A stretch of DNA of 64,000 bases from Chloroflexota bacterium (GCA_016190825.1 JACPPV010000009.1:151786-215785), one strand, 5' to 3'; numbered from the stretch's first letter, positions 28,012-36,983 are shown. Notes: generated from the sequence alone by a model not told the origin. A program made the numbers and translations.

Positions 28012-28471
28012 TGGTCAAGGAAAAACGGACAGCCGATTAAGAGTCTGCCGCGTAACTGATACATAATACGCCGGCTGCCATAAGTGTAGCGGGACTGCCA
28101 GTGGGCCTCTCTGATCCGCGCAATCAACTCCGCCCGCCTGATAGTCTTACCTCTCCTCCGTAGAAACCCGTAGTAAGCCGCTATGGCTGACTTCCAGCAC
28201 TCGCGAGATCAGCCGGACCGGGTATTCGTAACGGTGACGGTAAGTGAAGCCGTTTCAATTCCTCGACCTCACCAGCCTGGCGCCCGGTTCCGGGAAGCGC
28301 ATTCTCCTTCTTCTGCAAATACTCCCGCTTCCAGCGAGCCAGCATATGGCTGTGGATACCCAGATTCCTGGCCGCTTCCGCGATGGTACAGCCGTGGTCG
28401 ATAACCAGTCCTACCGCCTCACTCTTGAATTCCGCCGTGTACTTTCTCCTCTTCCGCTCGGTCAACTGCAC
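28012..28471 (-). mobile_element. Decayed IS3-family insertion sequence (orfA and 5' part of orfB)
   Basis: On the minus strand, GTG 28471 with AGGAGG upstream opens an IS3 OrfA: RRKYTAEFKSEAVGLV and the helix-turn-helix TIAEAARNLGIHSHML, then KRLHL. The OrfA frame then runs into a shift, and a second frame shows the N-terminal part of OrfB (RLISRVLEVSHSGYYGFL, then ELIARIREAHWQSRYTYGSR). The DDE catalytic core is missing because the element stops next to the flavin reductase gene. It cannot encode an active transposase. Confidence 0.85.
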
Positions 28472-28840
28472 ACCTCCTGTCGCTCATTTTACTCGACTCC
28501 TCTTGAGATGTACGTTTTACTAGACCACATTACCACATGGTGCTTGCCCGCCCGATCAGTCTTGATGAAAACCCTTTTTCCATCGTTCATTTGATAAGAC
28601 ACTTTTATTACAAGCGGCTTTGAACACTCTGTTGCCAACATGACATTATTTACGATTTCTCTTCTCGGGAAACATCCGGATCTCGGGTCAATATGGGCAT
28701 GTTCGTATGGACATATCGGTTTTTGGGGCCGGCAGGCAGCCAATGCTATAATGCTGCAAAACCATTCACCGAGGGGCAGATAAGAAACAAAGCAGTCGGA
28801 GGAAAGGAAGGCTGAAGACGCGGGAAAAAGGAGGCGTATT
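28472..28840. other. Non-coding gap left of the nuclease gene
   Basis: The part near 28490-28530 probably belongs to the end of the IS3 remnant. An 84-codon minus-strand frame (28489-28743) has no ribosome-binding site or family resemblance and I do not call it. TATAAT at 28747-28752 with a TTGGGG-like box 18 bases upstream may be the promoter of the nuclease gene. Confidence 0.45.
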
Positions 28841-30040
28841 ATGCCCGTATATTCTCACTCCCAACTTAGCACATACGAAGAGTGCCCGCTGAAATTCAAG
28901 TTGTGCTACCGGGACAAGATCAAGAGGGACAGAGAAGGGATCGAGGCGTTTCTTGGAAGCATGGTCCATGAGGCTCTAAGAAAATGCTATGACGATGCAC
29001 GGCGCTCCAGGCTGAATACCTTGGATGAGATCCTCGCCGGCTATGACAGCCTCTGGTTGAAGAACTGGCATGACGATATCATCATCAGCCGGAAAGAAAT
29101 GGCCGCTGACCATTATCGGGCTTCGGGCAAAAAGATGCTTGAGACCTATTACCAGCGCCATGCCCCCTTTAACAGAGATATCACGCTCGGCACGGAGATG
29201 TGGGTCACCTTCTCCCTTGATGAAGCCAACAAGTACCGACTTCGGGGAATCATTGACCGCCTGTCGCTGACACCGGATGGCGTTCACCACATCAACGACT
29301 ACAAGACATCTGCCCACCTACCGGGCCAGGAAGAAGTTGATAACGACCGTCAACTTGCCCTATATCAAATCGGAGTCCAGAAGAAATGGCCTGACATCAA
29401 GGACGTGAAGCTTGTCTGGCACTACCTTGCCTTCGACCGCGAGCTTGTCTCGGCGCGGCATCCCGCGGAAAAACTCGCCAGGCTGGCAGTAGACACTATC
29501 AAGCTTATCGACGAAATAGAGGCGACTGAGGAGTTCTCGCCGCGGGAATCACTTCTGTGCGACTGGTGTGAGTACCCGGACCTCTGCCCCAACCGGAAGC
29601 ATTTCTTTACCCTTGAGGCCTTGCCCGCCAACGAATACCTTAAGGAGCCCGGCGTTGTCCTGGTCAACCAGTATGCCAAGCTACGTGAAGAAGCCAGGAA
29701 GATCGACGAGGAGACGGCCCTGGTCAAAGAGGCCCTCGTTGAGTACGCCAGACGAGCAGGAGTAACGGCAATCAGGGGAAGCGACCGGCAGGTAAGGGTG
29801 AAGTTTGATGAAAAGCTCAAGTTCCCGGGCAGGAAAGAACCGGGGCGGAAAGAGCTTGACGAAACAATTATGGAAGCCGGGAAGTGGCAGGAGGTCTCCC
29901 AGCTTGATACGACAGCGCTGGCCAGGGCGATTCAGGAAGAACTCTGGGACATAAAGCTGATTGAAAAGGTAGTGAAACACGGAAGCCTCGAGGAAACCAG
30001 CGCTGTCTACCTGTCAAAATTGAAGGACGATGAGAAATAG
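28841..30040 (+). CDS. PD-(D/E)XK nuclease family protein (RecB/Cas4-like)
   Basis: A 399-residue protein. The N-terminal YSHSQLSTYEECPLKFKL with one cysteine, the helix GSMVHEAL, the metal-binding RLRGIIDRLSL aspartate, and the DYKTS motif (catalytic D-x-K pattern near residue 155) identify a RecB-family exonuclease fold. A later CDWCEYPDLCP cluster near 243-253 would complete a [4Fe-4S] cluster as in AddB/Cas4. The last 120 residues are helical and unassigned. No cas or addA genes are nearby, so a stand-alone DNA repair role is likely. Confidence 0.85.
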   Translation: MPVYSHSQLSTYEECPLKFKLCYRDKIKRDREGIEAFLGSMVHEALRKCYDDARRSRLNTLDEILAGYDSLWLKNWHDDIIISRKEMAADHYRASGKKMLETYYQRHAPFNRDITLGTEMWVTFSLDEANKYRLRGIIDRLSLTPDGVHHINDYKTSAHLPGQEEVDNDRQLALYQIGVQKKWPDIKDVKLVWHYLAFDRELVSARHPAEKLARLAVDTIKLIDEIEATEEFSPRESLLCDWCEYPDLCPNRKHFFTLEALPANEYLKEPGVVLVNQYAKLREEARKIDEETALVKEALVEYARRAGVTAIRGSDRQVRVKFDEKLKFPGRKEPGRKELDETIMEAGKWQEVSQLDTTALARAIQEELWDIKLIEKVVKHGSLEETSAVYLSKLKDDEK

Positions 30041-30231
30041 CTGAGCCAGCCATGGGGAGTCCGCCCAAAGCCGGGCAATCCCTTTCCGGTTTTCTTTCAA
30101 TAAGGCTTACGTAGTGAACGGTGAATAATTACGTATCTTTACGAATGCAAACAGGCTGGCGCTTGGCTCATAATATACTATCATGCGCCCGAAATATGGA
30201 CCGTCAATGCAGGATGGAGGCAGGGTGATAT

Positions 30232-30891
30232 ATGGAAATGTTGAAAGAAACGACAGTTCTGCCCAGGCTGGGTGACCCGGCGCCCGATTTCACGGCAAAA
30301 AGCACCCACGGGCTGGTGAAGCTCAAAGACTACGCGGATAAATGGCTGGTCTTTTTCTCGCATCCGGCAGACTTCACCCCCGTCTGTACAACGGAGTTTC
30401 TGGCGTTTGCGGAAATCTATCCCTCCCTGAAGGAAAAAGGCGTCGAACTCCTGGGTCTGAGCGTGGACAGTGTAACCTCGCACATCGCCTGGGTGCGGAA
30501 CATCGAGGAAAAGACGGGAGTAAGAATCCCTTTCCCCATAATCGCTGACCTGAGCAAAGAGGTCTCACTCGCTTACGGCATGGTCCATCCCGGGCAAAGC
30601 ACTACCGAAACCGTGCGGTGCGTTTTCATCATCGACCCCAGGCAGGTTATCAGGACTATACTCTACTACCCGATGAGCACCGGCAGAAACATGTCAGAAA
30701 TTGTCAGAATCATGGAAGCTTTACAAACAACTGACAGGTACAAGGTATCAACCCCAGCCAACTGGATGCACGGCGAACCGGTTGTACTGCCTCCACCATC
30801 GACTCAGGAGGCGGCCGAGGAAAGACTAAGACAGGGCTATGAGTGCGTAGACTGGTACCTCTGCAAGAAGTCTCTGCCGGCAGAAGGATAA
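30232..30891 (+). CDS. Peroxiredoxin (Prx6/archaeal type)
   Basis: A 219-residue thiol peroxidase. The peroxidatic Cys52 is in PADFTPVCTTEF. Two further cysteines near the end (Cys205 and Cys211 in ECVDWYLC) match the archaeal-type Prx6 arrangement in which the C-terminal arm provides resolving cysteines. It reduces H2O2 and organic peroxides in the cytosol. The gene stands alone with an AT-rich promoter region (TATACT near 30175) and a plausible GGGTGATAT leader. Confidence 0.92.
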   Translation: MEMLKETTVLPRLGDPAPDFTAKSTHGLVKLKDYADKWLVFFSHPADFTPVCTTEFLAFAEIYPSLKEKGVELLGLSVDSVTSHIAWVRNIEEKTGVRIPFPIIADLSKEVSLAYGMVHPGQSTTETVRCVFIIDPRQVIRTILYYPMSTGRNMSEIVRIMEALQTTDRYKVSTPANWMHGEPVVLPPPSTQEAAEERLRQGYECVDWYLCKKSLPAEG

Positions 30892-31029
30892 CGCTCTTTG
30901 CCTCTGCCCTTCACCACACGTTTTGTAACTATGGTCACGGACGAACATGCCCGTATTGCCCGATAATCCATAGCGGCAGTTTGATGGCAAGTGCTGGTCG
31001 GCAGGAATACGCTCCGGAGGGTAGATGAC

Positions 31030-31956
31030 ATGGAGACGAGAAAAAGTCTGTTGAGAGAATTGCGTCAGCAGGCCAAGAAGGTCTACCTGGAGGAAGCCGC
31101 AGAGTTTCAGGAGCAGCCGGTCAGGGAGGTCCAGAGGCTGATACACTCACTGGCCATCGAGCTGGCGGACCTGGAGAAGGAAAATGAGAAACTTGTCCTC
31201 GCGAACGCTGACCTTCAAGAGCAACAGTCCGAGTACGCCAGCCATTTTGACTTTGCGCCCGTTGCCTACTTCGATCTGGACAGGGACTGCAACGTCATAA
31301 AGGCTAATTTCCTTGCAAGTACGATGCTAGGTGCCTCAAGGAGCAAGCTTATAGGGATGGATTTCAGCACGTTCATCGCGCCGCAGTATCGACATACTTT
31401 CGATACGTCTTGTCGCGACCTGGAACGGGAGGGAGAAATCCAGAGATTTGAAATAGAAATGCTGAGAAAAGACGGCACCAGCTTCTATGCCCATCTGGAA
31501 GTGGTAGCCATCTACGGCAAAGCGGGCATAATCTACCGGATGGCCGCCCAGGACATCACCGAGCATCGGCTGACACTAAGAGCCCTTGAGGAGAGCGAAA
31601 AACGCTTCCGCAGCACGCTGGACAACTTGCGGGAAGGCTGCGTTATCCTTGATTCTAGCTGGCGCTACTTGTACGCCAACGATGCCTCCATCAGGTTTGC
31701 CCGCCGGACAAAGGAACAACGGCTCGGTCACACCATGCTGGAAGTATATCCCGGTATCGAGAAGACAGAGGCGTTTGCCAGACTGCGGAGGTGTATGGAA
31801 CAGCGCATCGCGAATACATACGAGACCGAGTTCACCTTTCCGGAAGGCATTACGGCCTGGTTTGAAGTCCATGTCGAGCCGGTGCCAGAGGGCATATTCG
31901 TCCTTTACCTGGACATAACCGAGCGCAAACAGAAAGAGCTGGCGAAAGTCTGCTAG
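31030..31956 (+). CDS. PAS-domain signalling protein without kinase domain
   Basis: 308 residues from ATG 31030, which has GGAGG eight bases upstream. An N-terminal coiled-coil-like stretch (residues 1-65, rich in Glu/Leu) is followed by a PAS domain (about 68-180, with YFDLDRDCNVIKANFLAST and the closing GIIYRMAAQDITEHR) and a second PAS domain (about 190-300, ending IFVLYLDITERK). No histidine kinase, GGDEF or response-regulator domain follows, so it is either a stand-alone sensor or a truncated kinase. Ligand unknown. Confidence 0.85.
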   Translation: METRKSLLRELRQQAKKVYLEEAAEFQEQPVREVQRLIHSLAIELADLEKENEKLVLANADLQEQQSEYASHFDFAPVAYFDLDRDCNVIKANFLASTMLGASRSKLIGMDFSTFIAPQYRHTFDTSCRDLEREGEIQRFEIEMLRKDGTSFYAHLEVVAIYGKAGIIYRMAAQDITEHRLTLRALEESEKRFRSTLDNLREGCVILDSSWRYLYANDASIRFARRTKEQRLGHTMLEVYPGIEKTEAFARLRRCMEQRIANTYETEFTFPEGITAWFEVHVEPVPEGIFVLYLDITERKQKELAKVC

Positions 31957-32271
31957 CGTGGTGTGTTTAACCCTTCATACCCCATTCGAAATCATACTGA
32001 CGAAAAGCCTGGTATCCAGACAAGAAGCGCGGACTGAAGTCCAGCCTCCTCGCAATGCTACTGGATGCGTAACGTCACTTTCAAATCACTACACTGATGT
32101 GTCCTGGGCATTCATTGAATGATTCCTCTCCCCTAATAAAAGAGGCTTAATGAGGATGAAACGCAAACCGAGGCTCGACCCTCTCACCCCCTTCGGCAAG
32201 CTCAGAACAGGTCTAACTCTTTTCCTTTTCCCCATTTCCATCTACCCCGTTCATATGGTAACATTCTGGTT
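31957..32271. other. Non-coding gap upstream of nth
   Basis: No gene supported. TTCGGCAAGCTCA at 32192-32204 is a copy of a motif also found at 4818-4830 (inverted, TGAGCTTGTCGAA) and inside mfd at 18222-18234. The rest shows no clear structure. Confidence 0.45.
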
Positions 32272-32976
32272 ATGGAAAAACCTGACATCAACTGCATTAT
32301 CACCCTGCTTAGCCGCGAATACGGCGAGCCATCCTGGCAGCCGGACCGCGAACCGTTGGGAACCCTGGTGCAGACCATTCTTTCCCAGCACACCTCAGAT
32401 AAGAACTCGCATCCGGCATACCGGGCGCTGGTTTCCGCTTTTCCAGATTGGTACGCAGTAGCTGATGCCAGCCCCTGGGAAATTGCCGCTCCCATTCGCG
32501 GCGGAGGCCTGGCGGAAATAAAGGCAAAACGCATCAAGCAGGCGCTAAACGAGATACGTGCCAGTCGGTCCGGCTGCATCGAGCTCGACTTCCTGAACGA
32601 GCTGTCGGTCGCCGAGGCGAGAGAATGGTTGAAGCAGCTATCCGGCGTGGGCACGAAGACGGCCAGTTGTGTGCTCCTTTTCTCGCTGGGAAAACCCGCC
32701 CTCCCGGTCGATACGCATATCTACCGCGTATCGAAGAGGCTCGGGTTAATCAGTGAGAGGACCTCGGTGGAACAAGCTCACCAGGCGCTTGAAAACATGG
32801 TCCCTCCCGAAGAGGTCTATCGTTTTCACGTGCTGTTGATTGAGCACGGGCGGAAGGTGTGCAAAGCTGTGCGACCCCGCTGCGGGATATGTGTGCTCCA
32901 GAAACTGTGCCCGGCTTACGGGGAATACGGGAATAACCAAGAGACAATAGCCAAGATACAAGAAACATCCAGGTGA
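32272..32976 (+). CDS. nth: Endonuclease III family DNA glycosylase/AP lyase
   Basis: A 234-residue base-excision repair enzyme. The helix-hairpin-helix LSGVGTKTASCVL carries the catalytic lysine, VDTHIYRVSKRLG carries the catalytic aspartate, and the [4Fe-4S] cluster ligands are C-x6-C-x2-C-x5-C at CKAVRPRCGICVLQKLC. The ATG at 32272 opens the conserved core. The last 15 residues (after PAYGEYG) are encoded by a dispersed intergenic repeat and are probably not part of the ancestral protein. Confidence 0.9.
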   Translation: MEKPDINCIITLLSREYGEPSWQPDREPLGTLVQTILSQHTSDKNSHPAYRALVSAFPDWYAVADASPWEIAAPIRGGGLAEIKAKRIKQALNEIRASRSGCIELDFLNELSVAEAREWLKQLSGVGTKTASCVLLFSLGKPALPVDTHIYRVSKRLGLISERTSVEQAHQALENMVPPEEVYRFHVLLIEHGRKVCKAVRPRCGICVLQKLCPAYGEYGNNQETIAKIQETSR

Positions 32977-33000
32977 TGACCAAATTCTGGTATCCAAGCA
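32931..33000. repeat. Dispersed AC-rich repeat overlapping the nth 3' end
   Basis: AATAACCAAGAGACAATAGCC and the following CAAATTCTGGTATCCAAG resemble, inverted, the segment 35333-35396 (TTATACCAGAATTTG ... GTATCCTGGTTATTGG). A related stretch lies at 4648-4705. Confidence 0.55.
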
Positions 33001-33041
33001 CGGTCGGCCAGAATGGTGGGCTGCCCAGTCGCGTGGTGAAG

Positions 33042-33062
33042 CCCTCCTTATGATAAGGAGGG
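33042..33062. terminator. Hairpin between convergent nth and cytochrome c genes
   Basis: CCCTCCTTA (33042-33050) and TAAGGAGGG (33054-33062) form a perfect 9-bp stem with a TGA loop, ending exactly where the cytochrome c stop codon begins. It may end transcription from both sides, although a long T-run is absent. Confidence 0.55.
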
Positions 33063-33473
33063 TTACTTCTTCAGAGGGTATTGCTCCAATTGGTCCGGGT
33101 CAAATGGGCTTTCGGCGTCAGCAAAGCCGTTTTGAACAAGCAAGTAGCTGAGAACCTGCAGATATTCATCACGCTTAAGGGTGCCGGGCGCTTCCAGCGG
33201 CATGGCGATACTGATATAGTCGAACAGCCGCTGCGCACTCAAAAACTTCTCCAGAGTAGCGTTTTCGCCGATCAAGGCCGGACCAAAAGCCCCCAGGCCC
33301 TGCTTACCGTGGCAGGTAGAACAAATCTCTAAAAAAATCCTCCTGCCAGCCTCAGCGGATTGTCCGATAGTCTGTTTCGGGGCTGACGGCGCACAACCAC
33401 CAGCTAACAGCGCCGCCACGAGAAAACCCGTCGCCACAAGCCGGGCGTGATTAGTAGCCAAATCTTTTTTCAT
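33063..33473 (-). CDS. Class I cytochrome c, lipoprotein
   Basis: 136 residues. A signal peptide with lipobox cysteine at residue 27 (LLAGGC) indicates an exported, membrane-anchored protein. One heme c site is present, CSTCH (Cys51, Cys54, His55), with the likely axial methionine at 91 in SIAMPLEAPG. Its start codon overlaps the stop of the sulfite oxidase gene by 4 nt, so it is almost certainly the electron acceptor of that enzyme (SorB-like role). Confidence 0.92.
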   Translation of the reverse strand: MKKDLATNHARLVATGFLVAALLAGGCAPSAPKQTIGQSAEAGRRIFLEICSTCHGKQGLGAFGPALIGENATLEKFLSAQRLFDYISIAMPLEAPGTLKRDEYLQVLSYLLVQNGFADAESPFDPDQLEQYPLKK

Positions 33474-34723
33474 TCAGACACGTTAACCGGGTGAGGAACA
33501 GTAGCGCCGAAGAGATAGCCAAGCTGGTTCCACTTCTGTGCGGAAACGTCATACTGCGAGTTGCCCTCATCATCGATAGCGCGCGGGATAATAGTCATAG
33601 GACCGGGCCCAGCATTGAAGGAAAACTCCCACCGCGAGCCAGCCCGCTCAACGTTCGGCCCGACCAGTACGGCATCCTGGAAGCTGCCACCTCCGTCAAT
33701 ACTCACTTCAACACGAGCAATCTTACCAAAAGCCGACCAGGCGTAGCCGGTGATTTTCTGCGGACCAGCTTTCAAAGCTGCCGGCCATGGCAGCGCGCAG
33801 GCGCTCTTGACCGTCTGGGTGGTCACAGGCGGCCCTTTCGCCGGTCCTTCCGGCGCGTAGTCCGGACCGATGAGCACGTAATTGGTGGTATTCTTTTCCA
33901 CGTATATTCGCTCTTCGGAAACGGTGATCTTTCCCACCCATTTGATGCTGTTGATCCCCACCCATCCCGGCACGATAACGCGCACCGGGAAGCCATGGTC
34001 CGGCGGGAGGATCTCTCCATTCATCATATAGGCGACAATGGTATCTTCCTCCATTGCCCTCGCCACCGGCATCGGACGTTCCACGGCGGTGCTGTCCAGC
34101 CCCGTTGGCATCACGTCTACCGCCGTCTGCTTGATTCCAGCCCTCTTTAACAGCTCACGCAATGGAACACCGGTCCACCCGGCGACGCCATAAGCACCCA
34201 GCTTCCATTGCCCGCCTTCCGCCGGCCGGTCCAGCAACGTGGCAAAAAAGGAGCGCCCGTTCCCGGCGCACTCAATGAAGCGGGTCACCGTTCTGGACGG
34301 CATTTTGAGAAGGTCATCATAGGTAAGCTCCAGCGGACGCTGCACACCATCCCCCTCTATCCGCAGCCGCCATGTCTTAGCATCAATCAACGGAGCGGAG
34401 GTATGGCTGCGAACAAAAAAGTAAGAGTTCGGAATGATATATGTCTGGTCTGCCATGACCTCGAAACGCATTTCGGCATTAGTACCGAGGGGAATGAAGT
34501 AGTTTTCCGGGACTGGTTTGTGAATCGGTCTGGATGAAGGCGCCGGGGCGGGCGCCGGCCCGGCGGAAGGCTCAGGCACTACCCTGGCACATGCCGCCAG
34601 GACAGCCGCTGCCCCGCCGCTTGCCAGCAGCGCCAGAAACACACGGCGGGACATTCCCGACGCTCTCGCCCGGTCCCATAGTCTGTCTGCCTGGCGGTCA
34701 CGCAACGGTTGCTTCCAGCTCAT
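33470..34723 (-). CDS. Sulfite oxidase-family molybdenum enzyme, Tat lipoprotein
   Basis: 417 residues. The N-terminus has a twin-arginine signal SRRVFLALLASGG (Arg26-Arg27) and a lipobox (VLAAC, Cys45). The molybdopterin domain has the Mo-ligating cysteine in FIECAGNGR (Cys152), and a C-terminal dimerisation domain follows (ITGYAWSAFGKIARVEVSIDGG). Sulfite oxidation to sulfate outside the membrane, with electrons to the adjacent cytochrome c, is the likely reaction. A different physiological substrate is possible within this family. Confidence 0.9.
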   Translation of the reverse strand: MSWKQPLRDRQADRLWDRARASGMSRRVFLALLASGGAAAVLAACARVVPEPSAGPAPAPAPSSRPIHKPVPENYFIPLGTNAEMRFEVMADQTYIIPNSYFFVRSHTSAPLIDAKTWRLRIEGDGVQRPLELTYDDLLKMPSRTVTRFIECAGNGRSFFATLLDRPAEGGQWKLGAYGVAGWTGVPLRELLKRAGIKQTAVDVMPTGLDSTAVERPMPVARAMEEDTIVAYMMNGEILPPDHGFPVRVIVPGWVGINSIKWVGKITVSEERIYVEKNTTNYVLIGPDYAPEGPAKGPPVTTQTVKSACALPWPAALKAGPQKITGYAWSAFGKIARVEVSIDGGGSFQDAVLVGPNVERAGSRWEFSFNAGPGPMTIIPRAIDDEGNSQYDVSAQKWNQLGYLFGATVPHPVNVSE

Positions 34724-34825
34724 GTGATGACTCCTTCTGCGAGTGATTATTTAATTTTACATCATCCGTGCCGATAAGATAAGATTACACACAAAAGAAA
34801 ACGGCGCGGAGGTCGTCTGGAATAC

Positions 34826-35224
34826 ATGGACACGAAAACGATACGGCAGAGGGTGACTTTCAAAGCCACTCCCCATGAAATCTACGAAATACTGATGGAT
34901 TCCAGGAAGCACTCCAAACTGACCGGAAGCAAAGCCACCGTCAGCCGCAAGGTAGGCGGCAGCTTCTCAGTCTTTGATGGCGGGCTATCCGGCGTCAATC
35001 TTGAACTCGTGCCCGACCGAAAGATTGTCCAGTCTTGGCGGCTCGGCGAGTGGCCGGGAGGCTATTTTTCCAGGGCTACCTTTTCTTTGAAGGAAACCAG
35101 CGGCGGCAGCCGGCTGAATCTCAGGCAGATGGGAGTGCCGGTTGAGAGCTACGAAGACGTGCGCCAGGGCTGGCACGAATACTACTGGAAGCCCATGAAG
35201 AAGATGCTTCAGAAGAAAGGCTGA
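34826..35224 (+). CDS. SRPBCC (AHSA1/START-like) family protein
   Basis: A 132-residue ligand-binding fold of the Aha1-C/polyketide-cyclase type: IRQRVTFKATPHEIYEILMD at the N-terminus, WRLGEWPGGYFSRATFSL in the middle and the final helix GWHEYYWKPMKKML. Such small cytosolic proteins bind hydrophobic ligands or act as co-chaperones; no ligand can be assigned. It is transcribed divergently from the sulfite oxidase gene. Confidence 0.85.
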   Translation: MDTKTIRQRVTFKATPHEIYEILMDSRKHSKLTGSKATVSRKVGGSFSVFDGGLSGVNLELVPDRKIVQSWRLGEWPGGYFSRATFSLKETSGGSRLNLRQMGVPVESYEDVRQGWHEYYWKPMKKMLQKKG

Positions 35225-35269
35225 AAACCCCTGGCTCTGAAAAACGAAACACGGAATTCGAAACGGGGA

Positions 35270-35396
35270 AAGTGATCAAATCCCAATTTCCAAATATCGC
35301 CCCGCTTCATTTCTGGGCGTAACGAATCCAATTTGGTTATACCAGAATTTGTTTGGCGTTTGTATCCTGGTTATTGGTTATTGGCCTCGGATTTCG
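35270..35396. repeat. Dispersed TTGG-rich repeat
   Basis: The gap between the SRPBCC and phosphatase genes contains TTATACCAGAATTTGTTTGG and GTATCCTGGTTATTGGTTATTGG. It is related, in inverted orientation, to the copies at 4648-4705 and at the 3' end of nth. Confidence 0.55.
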
Positions 35397-35422
35397 AGAT
35401 TCGGACTTCGAATTTGTGGAGT

Positions 35423-35914
35423 CTAAACCCTCACCGACGTGGCCGCCAATACCAGCCGCTCAAACTCTCTCAGGGCTTGAATCTGGGACATCCTCAAATG
35501 AATATCCCGCTTCTCACGCATGCGCCGAATTGCTTCGTTCGTCCGGTCCCCCTCCAGGATAAAGTATGCAGCGGCAAGGGTTGGGGAGCGCCCGTGGCCT
35601 CGCTTACAGTGGACGTATACTTTGATTCCGTTGTCAACAAACTCTTTCAGGGTCACAGCACCAATAAGAAGCTGTTGAGCTGTCGGTGCGGTGTGGTCAG
35701 TTACCGGCATCCAGAAAAAGTAGCTGACTCCAAAAGGCGCATCCAGCCTATTTTCTTCCAGTGAAATATCAGCCGTTATGCCGCGGGCAAGCAAAGATTC
35801 ATCAAAATGCTTCTGGCAGCACTGGTTCGTGCCAATATAGACATATTCCGTTATCCGGCTATACTCGAAAGGCACATGCTGGGGATGGGGGATATAGCGT
35901 CGTCTGGCTGCCAT
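35423..35914 (-). CDS. Dual-specificity protein phosphatase
   Basis: 163 residues from ATG 35914, selected because GGAGGT lies five bases upstream; a longer in-frame start exists at 36031 and would overlap the exchanger gene. The active site is HCKRGHGR (Cys103, Arg109), the HCX5R signature of cysteine phosphatases, followed by SPTLAAAYF. The general acid loop is probably around TDHTAP. It likely dephosphorylates proteins, or possibly other phosphoesters. It follows the Na+/Ca2+ exchanger gene on the same strand. Confidence 0.85.
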   Translation of the reverse strand: MAARRRYIPHPQHVPFEYSRITEYVYIGTNQCCQKHFDESLLARGITADISLEENRLDAPFGVSYFFWMPVTDHTAPTAQQLLIGAVTLKEFVDNGIKVYVHCKRGHGRSPTLAAAYFILEGDRTNEAIRRMREKRDIHLRMSQIQALREFERLVLAATSVRV

Positions 35915-36011
35915 TTGGACCTCCCACATACTAATGATTGCATGGCTCTGGTCTTCCGTGAAATCCGTAAAGCTACCTATTTTGCGGGTTACGCCCATAA
36001 TATTGGGCTCG

Positions 36012-36983
36012 TCACCGGTATATCCAGGCAATGAACGCGAAATAACCCAGTAGCAGCAGGCCGCCCTCCCATCGCAGGATGTGTCCCGCTTTCCTCAATA
36101 CGAGAGGCACCAGCGCCAGTGTAAACCCAACCATCACGGGGATCTCAACAAACAACCATCCTGGCTCTATTTCCAGCGGGTTGAGCAGCGCCCCGATGCC
36201 GAGTATCGCCAGCACATTGAAAACGCAGCTACCAACAATGTTGCCGACAACGATATCATACTCACGGCGAAACGTACCGACGATTGTGGTGGCCAATTCC
36301 GGAAGCGTGGTGCCGAACGCCACCAGTGAAAGACCGATTACGCCCTGGGACACGCCGAAAGCCGCCGCCATCTCAACTGCAGCGTTAATCATCAACCGCG
36401 CTCCGCCGACGAGTATAAGAATACCGCCGGCTACCTGGACCACGTCCCAGGTAATGGCCAGAACCTTGCCGCGTGTTGGAGTCAACGCCGCCTCCGGGAA
36501 GGTGCCCTGAAGCTCCACTACACCGTCGGCGCGGCGGCGCAGCCACCACCACAGATAGACCCCGAAAATCCCCAGGAATATGGCGCCATCAATGCGCCCG
36601 AGCTCTTTGTCGATTACCAGTAAGTAGAATAATATGGAAACGCCAATCAGGAAGAACACTTCCCGCTTCACTCCCGAGATCATAAGGGGGGAAGAACGCA
36701 AAACCGTGCCCACCCCCAGGACCAGGCCCAGGTTGGCAATGTTGGCGCCGGCAATGTTCCCCACCGCCAGCAGGTCCCTTCCTGTTACTGAAGCCATGAC
36801 AACGTTAGCCATCTCAGGCGCCGATGTGCCGAAAGCAACGATAGTAAGCCCAATCGCCAGCCGCGAAACACCTAAAGTCTCAGCCAGGCGGGAGGCACCG
36901 CGTATGAACCCCTGGGCGCCAAAGTAGAGGACCACGGCCCCCAAAGCGAAAAGCAGCAGCTGTAATCCAATTCCGGGAATCAT
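36012..36983 (-). CDS. Calcium/sodium antiporter (YrbG-like)
   Basis: 323 residues from ATG 36983 (AGGGGG upstream). Longer reading from 37085 is possible but homology starts with LLLFALGAVVLYFGAQGFI. Two inverted halves each contain the alpha-repeat motif: GLTIVAFGTSAPEM near residue 43 and GLSLVAFGTTLPELATT near 210, the ion-binding sites of the Ca2+:cation antiporter family. About ten transmembrane segments. It exports Ca2+ or exchanges Na+. Confidence 0.9.
   Translation of the reverse strand: MIPGIGLQLLLFALGAVVLYFGAQGFIRGASRLAETLGVSRLAIGLTIVAFGTSAPEMANVVMASVTGRDLLAVGNIAGANIANLGLVLGVGTVLRSSPLMISGVKREVFFLIGVSILFYLLVIDKELGRIDGAIFLGIFGVYLWWWLRRRADGVVELQGTFPEAALTPTRGKVLAITWDVVQVAGGILILVGGARLMINAAVEMAAAFGVSQGVIGLSLVAFGTTLPELATTIVGTFRREYDIVVGNIVGSCVFNVLAILGIGALLNPLEIEPGWLFVEIPVMVGFTLALVPLVLRKAGHILRWEGGLLLLGYFAFIAWIYR

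Noticed and set aside
28489-28743. 84-codon minus-strand frame right of the IS3 remnant
   Set aside because: No ribosome-binding site, no recognisable domain, and it lies in an AT-rich gap next to a decaying insertion sequence.
28841-30040. CRISPR-Cas locus suggested by a Cas4-like nuclease
   Set aside because: No repeat-spacer array and no other cas genes anywhere in the window; the protein fits a stand-alone RecB-like nuclease.
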